Source: Lysobacterales bacterium
GTDB taxonomy: Bacteria; Pseudomonadota; Gammaproteobacteria; Xanthomonadales; SZUA-36
Assembly (NCBI GenBank): GCA_030637665.1
Contig: DAOWGA010000290.1
Span: forward strand, 1-17,060
Direction of reading: 5' to 3'
DNA: 17,060 nucleotides
Shown here: positions 7,783 to 15,203 of the stretch, in pieces
Numbering within the stretch: the stretch's first letter is position 1
Layout: the number at the start of each line of letters is the position of its first letter
Program-made: the position numbers and the translations under genes
Notes under the pieces: generated by a model
Databases searched by the model: none
Told to the model about the DNA's origin: nothing
The model's input: only the letters and a program-made list of their open reading frames with translations

Positions 7783-8598
7783 TCAGGATTGCCAGCTCTT
7801 TCCCAGGATGATCTCGAGCACCAGCTTGCTGCCAAAGTAGGACAACAGAAGCAAAACGATACCGGCCAGCGTTAGTCGCACTGCCAGGCTGCCCCGCCAG
7901 CCATAACGCCAGCGCCCCCAGAGCAGTAGTCCGAATACCAGCCAGGCCAGGATGGAGAGAATGGTCTTGTGAACCAGGTGTTGAGCGAAAATGTCATTGA
8001 TGAACACGATGCCCGAAAGCAGTGAAACCGTCAGCAGCACGAAACCCACCGGGATGAGTTTGAACAGGAGGTGCTCCAGGACTTCCAGTGCGGGCAGCCT
8101 CCGGACCAGCGGGCTCAGATGATGCCGGCGCAGAAAATGATCGATAATGGCCACGAACATGGCATACACACCGGCGATGCTCAAAACACCGAATGCCGTG
8201 ACTGAGCTGACCAGGTGTACCGCTATGCCGGGTGAAACTTCCTTCAGTGGTATCACGTTGTGGGGCAGTATCCACTCGAGCAGCAGAACGGCCGCGGCAA
8301 TGGGTAAAGCGACCAGGCCTGCGTCATACAAGGTACTTCGGGTAAATGCGGAACTGATCAGTAACAGCATGATGACCAGGGCACAAAGTGACATCAGGTG
8401 CGGCAGGCTGACATCCAATTCCGGGCCACCGAACCAGTGGTTGACCTGCACACCGGCGTGGAACAAAACGCCCACGAAAGCAAATGCCAGGGAAATCCGC
8501 CGCCAGCCGGAGGAGCGATGCCGGATCGAATTGTAAAGAAAGCCGGCCGCCGCCATGTAGAAAACGATTGCCAGGATCAATGGAATGTCGTGGGTCAT
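7783..8598 (-). CDS. ypjD: Inner-membrane protein YpjD, cytochrome c assembly (CcsA/CcmC-like) family
   Basis: The product is a polytopic membrane protein of 271 residues with about eight hydrophobic segments. It belongs to the family that includes the haem-handling proteins CcsA and CcmC. The pattern HKTILSILAWLVFGLLLWGRWRYGWRG near the C-terminus, followed by LLLLSYFGSKLVLE, matches E. coli YpjD. The tryptophan-rich WWD motif of true haem lyases is not visible, so haem delivery is doubtful; a role with YfjD in metal homeostasis is possible from context. I chose the ATG at 8598 (MTHDIPLILAIV) over an in-frame TTG at 8619, because the first hydrophobic segment then starts as in the family. 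Confidence 0.87.
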   Translation of the reverse strand: MTHDIPLILAIVFYMAAAGFLYNSIRHRSSGWRRISLAFAFVGVLFHAGVQVNHWFGGPELDVSLPHLMSLCALVIMLLLISSAFTRSTLYDAGLVALPIAAAVLLLEWILPHNVIPLKEVSPGIAVHLVSSVTAFGVLSIAGVYAMFVAIIDHFLRRHHLSPLVRRLPALEVLEHLLFKLIPVGFVLLTVSLLSGIVFINDIFAQHLVHKTILSILAWLVFGLLLWGRWRYGWRGSLAVRLTLAGIVLLLLSYFGSKLVLEIILGKSWQS

Positions 8599-8628
8599 TT
8601 CAGTCCGATATACGGTCAATACTGAGGC

Positions 8629-8634
8629 TATAAT
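8629..8634 (+). promoter_or_regulatory. Possible -10 element upstream of ffh
   Basis: A perfect TATAAT lies about 70 bases before the ffh start, between the divergent ypjD and ffh genes. No good -35 box is seen at the usual distance on the plus strand (cgatat at 17 bases). The complementary strand reads ATTATA, which could also serve the ypjD side. This is sequence resemblance only. Confidence 0.3.
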
Positions 8635-8701
8635 ACCTGAGTAATCACCGGCTGGTTACCTTAGAGATCATTCATTCGTCAAAAAAATTCCGGAGCGTTT
8701 C

Positions 8702-10099
8702 ATGTTTGAAAATCTGACCGAGCGCCTGTCCCGCACGGTACAACAATTGCGTGGCAAAGGCCGCCTCACTGAAGACGGTATCAGGGCCACTCTGCGTGAG
8801 GTTCGAATTGCGCTGCTGGAAGCTGATGTCGCACTGCCAGTGGTGCAGACCTTCATTAACGGGGTCCGTGAAAAGGCGCTAGGCCAGGAAATCCTGAAGA
8901 GCCTGACGCCAGGGCAGGCCATGGTGAAGCTGGTTCATGATGAACTGGTCCAGCTGATGGGGGTGGAGAACGAAGCGCTCGACCTGAAAGCGCAGCCGCC
9001 GGTACCGGTCCTGATGGCCGGCCTGCAGGGCTCCGGTAAAACGACCACGACAGCGAAATTGGCCCGGCTGCTGATCGAACAGGAAAAGAAACGCGTGATG
9101 GTTGTTTCCTGCGATGTATACAGGCCGGCGGCCATCGAACAGTTGAAGGCCCTGGCAGCCCAGGTTGGTGCGATTTTCCAGCCATCGACAACAGATCAGA
9201 AACCGGAACAAATAGCGAAAGATGCCCTGGCTGCAGCACGCCAGCAGATGTGTGACGTCCTCCTGGTCGACACTGCGGGCCGTCTGCATGTCGACCAGGA
9301 GATGATGCTCGAGATTCGCCAGATCCATGCCGCGATTTCACCGCATGAAACCCTGTTCGTAGTCGATGCAATGACCGGCCAGGATGCCGCCAACACGGCT
9401 GCGGCCTTCAATGATGTATTGAGCCTTACCGGTATCGTTTTGACCAAGACCGATGGCGATGCCCGCGGCGGCGCCGCTTTGTCAGTCCGCCAGATCACAG
9501 GCAAACCGGTCAAATTTCTCGGCTCCGGCGAAAAAACCGACGCGCTGCAGCCATTTCATCCCGAGCGCGTGGCCTCACGCATCCTGGGCATGGGCGACGT
9601 CCTTTCCCTGGTCGAGGAGGTACACCGCAAGGTCGACCGGCAGCAGGCTGAAAAACTGGTCAACAAAATGCGCCGGGGCCGGGGCTTCGACCTGGAGGAT
9701 TTCAGGTCGCAACTGGAACAGATGCAGAACATGGGTGGCCTCGGTGGCCTGGTGGATAAACTCCCCGGCATGAGCAATCTGCCGGACAAAGTGAAGTCGC
9801 AGGTCGATGATAACCAGACCCGGCAGATGATCGCCATCATCAATTCGATGACCCCCCAGGAACGGCGATTCCCCGACGTGATCCGGGGTTCACGCAAAAA
9901 GCGCATTGCCAATGGTTCCGGCACGCAGATCCAGGCAGTTAACCGGCTTCTGAAACAGCACGGCCAAATGCAACGAATGATGAAAAAAATGGGCAAGGGC
10001 GGCATGTCGAAAATGATGCGCAAGATGGGTAAACTGCAGGGCCAGTTACCACCCGGCGGATTTCCGGGAGGCGGACCGGGTGGCAAGATGCCATTTTGA
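8702..10099 (+). CDS. ffh: Signal recognition particle protein Ffh
   Basis: Ffh is the SRP54 GTPase. It binds 4.5S RNA and hydrophobic signal sequences on the ribosome and delivers inner-membrane proteins to FtsY. The 465 residues have an N domain from MFENLTERLSRTVQQLRGKGRLTEDGI. The G domain has GLQGSGKT at residues 107-114, DTAGR at 190-194 and TKTDGD at 248-253. The methionine-rich M domain includes GSRKKRIANGSGTQIQAVNRLLKQ, the RNA-binding signature. The C-terminus ends in a Gly/Pro-rich tail. GGAG lies six bases before the ATG. The next gene is a PhoX-like protein ten bases downstream rather than the usual rpsP. No 4.5S RNA gene is seen in this window. Confidence 0.97.
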   Translation: MFENLTERLSRTVQQLRGKGRLTEDGIRATLREVRIALLEADVALPVVQTFINGVREKALGQEILKSLTPGQAMVKLVHDELVQLMGVENEALDLKAQPPVPVLMAGLQGSGKTTTTAKLARLLIEQEKKRVMVVSCDVYRPAAIEQLKALAAQVGAIFQPSTTDQKPEQIAKDALAAARQQMCDVLLVDTAGRLHVDQEMMLEIRQIHAAISPHETLFVVDAMTGQDAANTAAAFNDVLSLTGIVLTKTDGDARGGAALSVRQITGKPVKFLGSGEKTDALQPFHPERVASRILGMGDVLSLVEEVHRKVDRQQAEKLVNKMRRGRGFDLEDFRSQLEQMQNMGGLGGLVDKLPGMSNLPDKVKSQVDDNQTRQMIAIINSMTPQERRFPDVIRGSRKKRIANGSGTQIQAVNRLLKQHGQMQRMMKKMGKGGMSKMMRKMGKLQGQLPPGGFPGGGPGGKMPF

Positions 10100-10109
10100 G
10101 AATTTCTGA

Positions 10110-11528
10110 ATGACGACAGCATCAAGACGCGACTTCATTGCTACCGGCCTGCTGGGTGCCGGTGCTGCCTCACTTGGCTTGCTGGCGCTTTCCAAATATG
10201 CCCTGGGCAGGGGCAATCCGGGCATCAGCGATGCCATGGGCCCATTGCGGCCGGTTGCAGACGAAAGCACCGGGCTTCCGCTACTTCTGCTTCCTGAAGG
10301 TTTTCGCTATCGATCTTTTTCCTGGGCGGGTTCGAAAATGCATGATGGCCATCCGGTTCCCAGGCTCGCAGACGGTATGGGCGTGGTTCGCAATGAAGGC
10401 TCCCGCGTCACCCTGGTCAGGAACCACGAGTTGCGCGGTTCATCGGGGCCTATTGGCGACCCGGCCACGGCGTACGATGTGACGGGCGGTGGCGCCACCA
10501 CGCTGGTTTTTGATACTCATGAGGAAAGCCTGAAAGACTCCTGGGTCAGCCTCGGCGGTACGCTGCTGAATTGCGCTGGCGGAGTGACCCCCTGGGGAAC
10601 ATGGCTGTCATGCGAAGAGGCGCCGCTGTCACCTGAGTTGATGCATCTCCCGACGCCGGGCAGGAAGTTGAGTTGGAGAGCAGAAAACGCTCAACGGCCG
10701 CACGGTTACGTGTTTGAAGTGCCGGCACAAGGTGTCGCCAGGCCTGAACCGATCATTGAAATGGGGCAGTTCTATCACGAAGCCGTAGCTTTCGATGTTC
10801 GCAGCGGCACTGCTTACATGACCGAGGACACGAATCCAAAAGCCGGGATCTACCGCTATATCCCCAATGTTCCCGGCAAATTGCTCGCGGGCGGACGCTT
10901 GCAAATGATGCGCGTGGATGGCGGCCGGGACATGCGCGACGGACTGGTCATTGGCCGCGCATTGCCCGTCGAATGGGTCGACATTCCGGATCCCGGGCAG
11001 GGTTTTACCCGCAACAGCCGTGAAGGTGACGGTGTCGTTAAACAGGGGCTGAAGGCCGGTGGCTCGGGGTTCATTTCGCTGGAGGGCTGTGTCTGTTATG
11101 ACGGCCATGTGTATTTCACCAGTAAATATGGCGGTCACGCGAAATCTGGCTATGTTTACGAATACGACATTGACAATGAAATGATCTGGCTGGTCTACGA
11201 ATCACCGGGCCATCGGGTTTTTTCCGGCCCCGACAACATTATGATGTCTCCGCGTGGCAGCCTCCTTTTATGTGAGGACCGGGTCAGTCAGAATACGGCA
11301 GCGCAGAAACTGGCCGGTCTCACTGCCGCAGGGGAACTCTTCCGCTTCAGCCAGATTAACCCGGATATCTCCGGAACATTTGCCGGCTTCAATCTGGCCA
11401 GAACCGTGCTGCACAGCGAATGGGCCGGTGCCACCTTCTCCGCTGACGGGCAGTGGCTGTTCGTCAATATCTTCAATCCCGGCATCACTCTGGCCATCAC
11501 CGGCCCCTGGCAAGAAGGCCTGATCTAG
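10110..11528 (+). CDS. Tat-exported PhoX-like protein (DUF839), putative alkaline phosphatase
   Basis: The product resembles the PhoX/DUF839 family, calcium- and iron-dependent phosphatases exported by the Tat pathway. It begins with a twin-arginine signal, SRRDFI at residues 5-10, followed by a hydrophobic stretch to about residue 32. Family-like blocks include LVRNHE, LNCAGGVTPWGTWLSCEE (Cys155 and Cys168, the latter in the position of the PhoX iron-ligand cysteine), HGYVFEV, YHEAVAF, YMTEDT, GPDNIMMSP and EWAGATFSADGQWLFVN. At 472 residues it is shorter than typical PhoX (roughly 600-700), so it is a compact branch whose substrate is unknown. It starts ten bases after ffh, with only a weak ribosome binding site, and is followed by a hairpin. 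Phosphate release in the periplasm is inferred, not shown. Confidence 0.8.
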   Translation: MTTASRRDFIATGLLGAGAASLGLLALSKYALGRGNPGISDAMGPLRPVADESTGLPLLLLPEGFRYRSFSWAGSKMHDGHPVPRLADGMGVVRNEGSRVTLVRNHELRGSSGPIGDPATAYDVTGGGATTLVFDTHEESLKDSWVSLGGTLLNCAGGVTPWGTWLSCEEAPLSPELMHLPTPGRKLSWRAENAQRPHGYVFEVPAQGVARPEPIIEMGQFYHEAVAFDVRSGTAYMTEDTNPKAGIYRYIPNVPGKLLAGGRLQMMRVDGGRDMRDGLVIGRALPVEWVDIPDPGQGFTRNSREGDGVVKQGLKAGGSGFISLEGCVCYDGHVYFTSKYGGHAKSGYVYEYDIDNEMIWLVYESPGHRVFSGPDNIMMSPRGSLLLCEDRVSQNTAAQKLAGLTAAGELFRFSQINPDISGTFAGFNLARTVLHSEWAGATFSADGQWLFVNIFNPGITLAITGPWQEGLI

Positions 11529-11546
11529 CAGCCTGTCGGAGGCTGC
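11528..11546 (+). terminator. Hairpin overlapping the stop of the PhoX-like gene
   Basis: GCAGCCT (11528-11534) pairs perfectly with AGGCTGC (11540-11546) around the loop GTCGG; the first base of the stem is the last base of the stop codon. A T-rich run (attttgctgttttctttt) comes 25 to 40 bases later, too far for a standard intrinsic terminator. An overlapping alternative stem, GGAGGC with GCCTCC, is possible. Confidence 0.4.
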
Positions 11547-11594
11547 ATGGCGGCCTCCTGCAAAATCCGTATTTTGCTGTTTTCTTTTACTGGG

Positions 11595-11761
11595 AATAGA
11601 GGTAAAATGTGCGGTTTGCTGAATCCGCCAAGCTGGGCGGGATGCCGTTGAAAACCGGAACATTAGATCTTCCGGCGGCGTTTAGGCTGGCTTGGCTTGT
11701 GCAGTTTCAAATAGCCGATGAATGTTGAATGAATCGGCTGGACTAAATTGGATTTTAAATA
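11595..11761 (+). promoter_or_regulatory. Hairpin-rich leader upstream of rpsP, with a possible 14-codon leader ORF
   Basis: The 233 bases between the PhoX-like gene and rpsP hold no recognised gene, but many potential stems. Two hairpins share the bases CCGC at 11625-11628 and so exclude each other: 11611-11617 with 11622-11628 (one mismatch) and 11625-11629 with 11636-11640. CCGGAA (11655-11660) pairs with TTCCGG (11670-11675). AGCCGAT (11713-11719) pairs with ATCGGCT (11733-11739). A short ORF, MCGLLNPPSWAGCR, runs from the ATG at 11607 to the TGA ending at 11651, with AGAGG four bases upstream of its start. TAAAAT at 11603-11608 could instead be a -10 box. The layout would suit a regulated leader for the rpsP operon, but no family is recognised. 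Confidence 0.35.
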
Positions 11762-12013
11762 ATGGTAAAGATCAGATTGTCGCGGGGCGGCGCGAAGAAG
11801 CACCCGTTCTATCACATTGTGGTGACGGATAGCCGCAAAGCGCGTGATGGCCGCAGTATCGAGCGGGTTGGGTTTTTCAACCCTGTGGCCAAGGGCCAGG
11901 AAGAGCGTCTTCGGCTGAACCTGGAACGCCTGGATTACTGGACGGGCGTTGGCGCCCAGCTCAGTGATCGCGTGAAATCGCTGGTTTCCGAGGCGCGCGC
12001 GCAGGCTTCCTGA
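11762..12013 (+). CDS. rpsP: 30S ribosomal protein S16
   Basis: S16 is a small-subunit assembly protein that binds 16S rRNA in the body of the 30S particle. The 83 residues match the family (82 in E. coli): [41 protein letters not shown] at the start, then [26 protein letters not shown]. The ribosome binding site is weak (ttgga, nine bases upstream). It opens the conserved rpsP-rimM-trmD-rplS operon. Confidence 0.97.
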   Translation: MVKIRLSRGGAKKHPFYHIVVTDSRKARDGRSIERVGFFNPVAKGQEERLRLNLERLDYWTGVGAQLSDRVKSLVSEARAQAS

Positions 12014-12032
12014 AACAGCCGGTTGCGGCGTG

Positions 12033-12548
12033 ATGAGTCCGGTGGAGCATAGCGAGCGGAAGATTGTCACGCTCGGGCACATTTCCGGAGTTCACGGCGT
12101 CAGCGGATGGCTAAAGATCTATTCGCTGACCGAGCCAAGAGAGGCGATATTCGGATACCAGCCCTGGTTACTGGGCGAACAGAAAGAAACCGTTCGCATC
12201 AAAGAGGGAAAGAAACACGGCAAGCATTTGATTGCCTTGTTTGAAGATGCAAGTGATCGCAGCCAGGCGGAAAATCTGGTGAACCGGCAAATTGCTGTGT
12301 TTCGTGATCAATTTCCGGAATTGCCGGAAACAGAATTTTATTGGGCCGATCTGATCGGGCTTGCGGTAAAGACGCAGAGCGGCACCGAGCTGGGAAACAT
12401 CAAGACCATGCTGGCCACCGGAGCCAATGACGTTATGGTGGTGCAGGGCGAGCGGGAACGACTGATCCCCTTTGTCCAGGGTCCTTATGTGAAGCGCGTT
12501 GATGTGGAGCAGGGCCTGGTCGTGGTGGATTGGGATCCGGATTTCTAG
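12033..12548 (+). CDS. rimM: Ribosome maturation factor RimM
   Basis: RimM assists maturation of the 30S head domain and binds S19. The 171-residue product has an N-terminal RimM domain (VTLGHISGVHGVSGWLKIYSLTEPREAIFGYQPWLL) and a C-terminal PRC-barrel (FYWADLIGLAVKTQSGTELGNI to the end). The sequence GTGATG gives two adjacent in-frame starts; I chose the ATG at 12033, and the GTG at 12030 would add one residue. It follows rpsP by 19 bases, and its stop lies three bases before trmD. Confidence 0.96.
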   Translation: MSPVEHSERKIVTLGHISGVHGVSGWLKIYSLTEPREAIFGYQPWLLGEQKETVRIKEGKKHGKHLIALFEDASDRSQAENLVNRQIAVFRDQFPELPETEFYWADLIGLAVKTQSGTELGNIKTMLATGANDVMVVQGERERLIPFVQGPYVKRVDVEQGLVVVDWDPDF

Positions 12549-12551
12549 CGG

Positions 12552-13292
12552 ATGAGAATTCAGGTCATCACGCTGTTTCCGGAAGAATTCGCGCCGTTGG
12601 TGGATATAGGCGTGACCGGCCGTGGAATCCGTGATGGGAAGGTGCAGTTGGATCTGCTGAACCCGAGGGATTTTGCCGCCGACAGACACCGCACCGTGGA
12701 TGACCGCCCTTACGGCGGCGGACCCGGAATGGTGATGGCGGTTGAGCCTTTGCGCAGCGCGATTCGCGCGGCACGCGACCATGCCGGGGGAAAGGCCAGG
12801 GTTAGTCTTCTCAGCCCACAGGGCAAGCGACTTGACCATGAGGCCGTGCGTGAACTGGCGCAAAGACAGGAACTGATCTTCGTTTGCGGACGCTACGAAG
12901 GTATTGATGAACGGCTCATTGAGCTGGAAGTCGACGAGGAATGGTCCATTGGTGACTATGTTCTCAGCGGAGGTGAGCTGGCTGCAGCCGTGATCATCGA
13001 CACAGTTACGCGCCTGCTGCCGGGCGTGCTCGGGGACGAGCAATCGGCACAGCAGGATTCATTCATGGACGGTTTGCTGGATTGTCAGCACTATACCCGC
13101 CCGGAGGAAGTGGCGGGCCTGGAAGTGCCACCGGTGTTATTATCCGGAGATCACGGGGCTATAGCGCGCTGGAGAAAAAAGCAGTCGTTGGGCCGTACCT
13201 GGCTGAGAAGGCCGGAGTTACTACAGACACTGGACCTGGACAAAGAATCAAGAGCCCTGCTGACGGAGTTCATTCAGGAAAATCCTGAGTAA
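12552..13292 (+). CDS. trmD: tRNA (guanine-37-N1)-methyltransferase TrmD
   Basis: TrmD methylates G37 next to the anticodon of certain tRNAs, using S-adenosylmethionine, and so prevents +1 frameshifting. The 246 residues are of family length. The N-terminal trefoil-knot domain includes [22 protein letters not shown] (Gly113-Gly117 region) and the cofactor-binding [26 protein letters not shown]. The C-terminal domain includes [28 protein letters not shown]. The ATG is only three bases after the rimM stop, so translational coupling is likely. Confidence 0.97.
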   Translation: MRIQVITLFPEEFAPLVDIGVTGRGIRDGKVQLDLLNPRDFAADRHRTVDDRPYGGGPGMVMAVEPLRSAIRAARDHAGGKARVSLLSPQGKRLDHEAVRELAQRQELIFVCGRYEGIDERLIELEVDEEWSIGDYVLSGGELAAAVIIDTVTRLLPGVLGDEQSAQQDSFMDGLLDCQHYTRPEEVAGLEVPPVLLSGDHGAIARWRKKQSLGRTWLRRPELLQTLDLDKESRALLTEFIQENPE

Positions 13293-13349
13293 AGTCGACT
13301 GGATCAGAGCACGCTTTGACACAAAGAATTGAAATTAAGGATTGAGACA

Positions 13350-13697
13350 ATGACTAACATCATCGACGAAATTAACGCGGAACAGATGAACCGTGAACTA
13401 CCCGAGTTTGCTCCGGGTGACACCATCATCGTCAGCGTGAAGGTGAAAGAAGGCAACCGCGAACGCGTGCAGGCTTTCGAAGGCGTGTGCATCGCCATTC
13501 GCAACCGTGGCCTGAATTCAGCCTTCACCGTGCGCAAGATTTCACATGGTACCGGCGTGGAACGCGTGTTCCAGACCCACAGCCCCATGATTGACTCCAT
13601 CAAGGTCAAGCGCCGCGGCGATGTCCGCCGGGCCAAGCTTTACTACCTGCGCGGCCTCGAAGGCAAGGCATCCAGAATCAAAGAAAAGCTCAACTGA
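13350..13697 (+). CDS. rplS: 50S ribosomal protein L19
   Basis: L19 lies at the interface of the two ribosomal subunits. From the ATG at 13350 the product is 115 residues, exactly the E. coli length: [45 protein letters not shown], then [46 protein letters not shown]. An in-frame TTG at 13329 would add seven residues unlike the family. AAGG stands nine bases upstream. It is the last gene of the operon, 57 bases after trmD, and is followed by a hairpin. Confidence 0.97.
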   Translation: MTNIIDEINAEQMNRELPEFAPGDTIIVSVKVKEGNRERVQAFEGVCIAIRNRGLNSAFTVRKISHGTGVERVFQTHSPMIDSIKVKRRGDVRRAKLYYLRGLEGKASRIKEKLN

Positions 13698-13714
13698 TCA
13701 GACCTGTTTCGGAA

Positions 13715-13741
13715 AAAGCCCACCCAACGAGGCTGGGCTTT
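13715..13741. terminator. Terminator between convergent rplS and the aldehyde dehydrogenase
   Basis: AAAGCCCA (13715-13722) pairs perfectly with TGGGCTTT (13734-13741). It has an A-run on the left (ggaaaaagcc) and T residues on the right, so it could act in either direction. Its right arm overlaps the stop codon of the minus-strand aldehyde dehydrogenase (13740-13742). The T-run on the plus strand is short. Confidence 0.7.
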
Positions 13742-15170
13742 AGCCAAAGTGCAAGGTCTTCACTTCCTGGAAATCTTCAATACCGAAAATGCCGCCTTCG
13801 CGTCCGTTGCCGGACTGCTTGTAGCCGCCAAACGGGCTGCCATACTCGAATCCACCACCATTGATATGCACGGCGCCGGCACGCAGCTTCGACGCTACCC
13901 GTTCAGCACGTTCAATGTCACCGGTTTGTAGATAGGCAGCTAAACCATAGGGTGTGTCATTGGCTATCTGGATGGCTTCCTCTTCAGTGTCGAAGGGAAT
14001 GATCGCCAGCACCGGGCCAAACACTTCTTCCCGGGCGATCTTCATATTGTTGCTCACGTCGGCGACGATCGTGGGCCTGACGTAATAGCCGGTCTCGAAG
14101 CCTTCGGGTTTACCGGGGCCGCCACACAAAAGACGGGGTGCCTCGGCCACGGCTGCTTCGATATGTGCCTGTACGCGCCCGAATTGAATAGCGCTGACCA
14201 GCGGCCCGATATGATCGCCCTCTGTGCCCGGATCGCCCACAGCCTGGGCTTTGCCGACTCGTTCGGCGATTTCCAGGACCTTGTCGTAACAGGAACGCTC
14301 GACCAGCAGGCGTGTCGGCGCATCACAGGACTGGCCCGTGTTGTAGAAACAATCAAGAACCGACTGTGTTACCCGGTTTTCAAGCTCCTCGCCGCAATCG
14401 GCAAACACCAGGTTTGGCGACTTGCCACCCAGTTCCAGTGTGACCCGCTTAACCGTATCAGCCGCGTCTTTGCTGATTGCCATGCCAGCGCGGGTTGAAC
14501 CGGTAAAAGACATCATTTGTATATCCGGATGCCTGGACAACGCGGCACCCGCGATTGGCCCGGCTCCGTTCACCAGGTTGAAAACACCGGGCGGGAAGCC
14601 GGCAGCGTGAACCATTTCGGCATATAGAGCGGCCGAGAGCGGTGTGAATTCGGAGGGTTTCAGCACGCAGGTACAACCGGTAGCCAGCGCTGGAACCACT
14701 TTCAGGGCAACCTGGTTAATCGGCCAGTTCCAGGGCGTGATCAGCCCGCAAACGCCGACAGGTTCGCGCATCAGCGTGTCGCCGTTGTTTAGAGTTTCCC
14801 GGGTTTCCTGTTCACGCAGGGCGTCTATAAAACCCTGCAAATGACCCGCGCCACAATCCGTCTGTGCTTCACGTGACATCGTGATCGGTGCGCCCATCTC
14901 GGTGGTGATGGCCTGCGCCATTTCTTCGAATCTCTGCTTGTAGATCTCCAGAAACTTTTCCAGAAGTTCAAGACGTTCCTCTTTCGTCGTTTGGGAATAC
15001 GTGGCAAAAGCCAAATTTGCGGCGGCAACCGCCCGGTCCACATCCTCGACTGATCCCAGCGTGATGGCGCCAATCGGAGCTTCTGTGGCAGGATTGATCA
15101 CTTCCATTTCCTGGCTAGCGTAAGGATCAACCCACTCGCCGTTTATGTAAAATTTCCGCAAGTCCTTCAT
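13740..15170 (-). CDS. NAD(P)+-dependent aldehyde dehydrogenase
   Basis: The product belongs to the aldehyde dehydrogenase superfamily, which oxidises aldehydes to carboxylic acids. It has 476 residues with the catalytic cysteine at Cys282 (NTGQSCDAPTR), the general-base glutamate at Glu246 (LELGGKSPN), the oxyanion asparagine in TPWNWP, and the cofactor-site lysine in LKPSE. The C-terminal EEVFGPVLAIIPF motif is present. The text around GQSCDAPTRLLVE and HLQGFIDALREQ resembles the branch that includes 3-succinoylsemialdehyde-pyridine dehydrogenase, but the substrate cannot be told from sequence. AGGAG lies eight bases before the ATG. The gene starts 33 bases downstream of the efflux lipoprotein gene on the same strand, which suggests shared transcription. 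Confidence 0.93.
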   Translation of the reverse strand: MKDLRKFYINGEWVDPYASQEMEVINPATEAPIGAITLGSVEDVDRAVAAANLAFATYSQTTKEERLELLEKFLEIYKQRFEEMAQAITTEMGAPITMSREAQTDCGAGHLQGFIDALREQETRETLNNGDTLMREPVGVCGLITPWNWPINQVALKVVPALATGCTCVLKPSEFTPLSAALYAEMVHAAGFPPGVFNLVNGAGPIAGAALSRHPDIQMMSFTGSTRAGMAISKDAADTVKRVTLELGGKSPNLVFADCGEELENRVTQSVLDCFYNTGQSCDAPTRLLVERSCYDKVLEIAERVGKAQAVGDPGTEGDHIGPLVSAIQFGRVQAHIEAAVAEAPRLLCGGPGKPEGFETGYYVRPTIVADVSNNMKIAREEVFGPVLAIIPFDTEEEAIQIANDTPYGLAAYLQTGDIERAERVASKLRAGAVHINGGGFEYGSPFGGYKQSGNGREGGIFGIEDFQEVKTLHFG

Positions 15171-15203
15171 TTACTTACTCCTGAAACCAAGAATCTGGCC
15201 AAT

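Noticed and set aside
12168..13043. A 291-codon open frame on the minus strand across rimM and trmD
   Set aside because: Both plus-strand genes are full-length, clear members of their families with expected motifs, and the antisense product shows no recognisable domain. It is a shadow frame.
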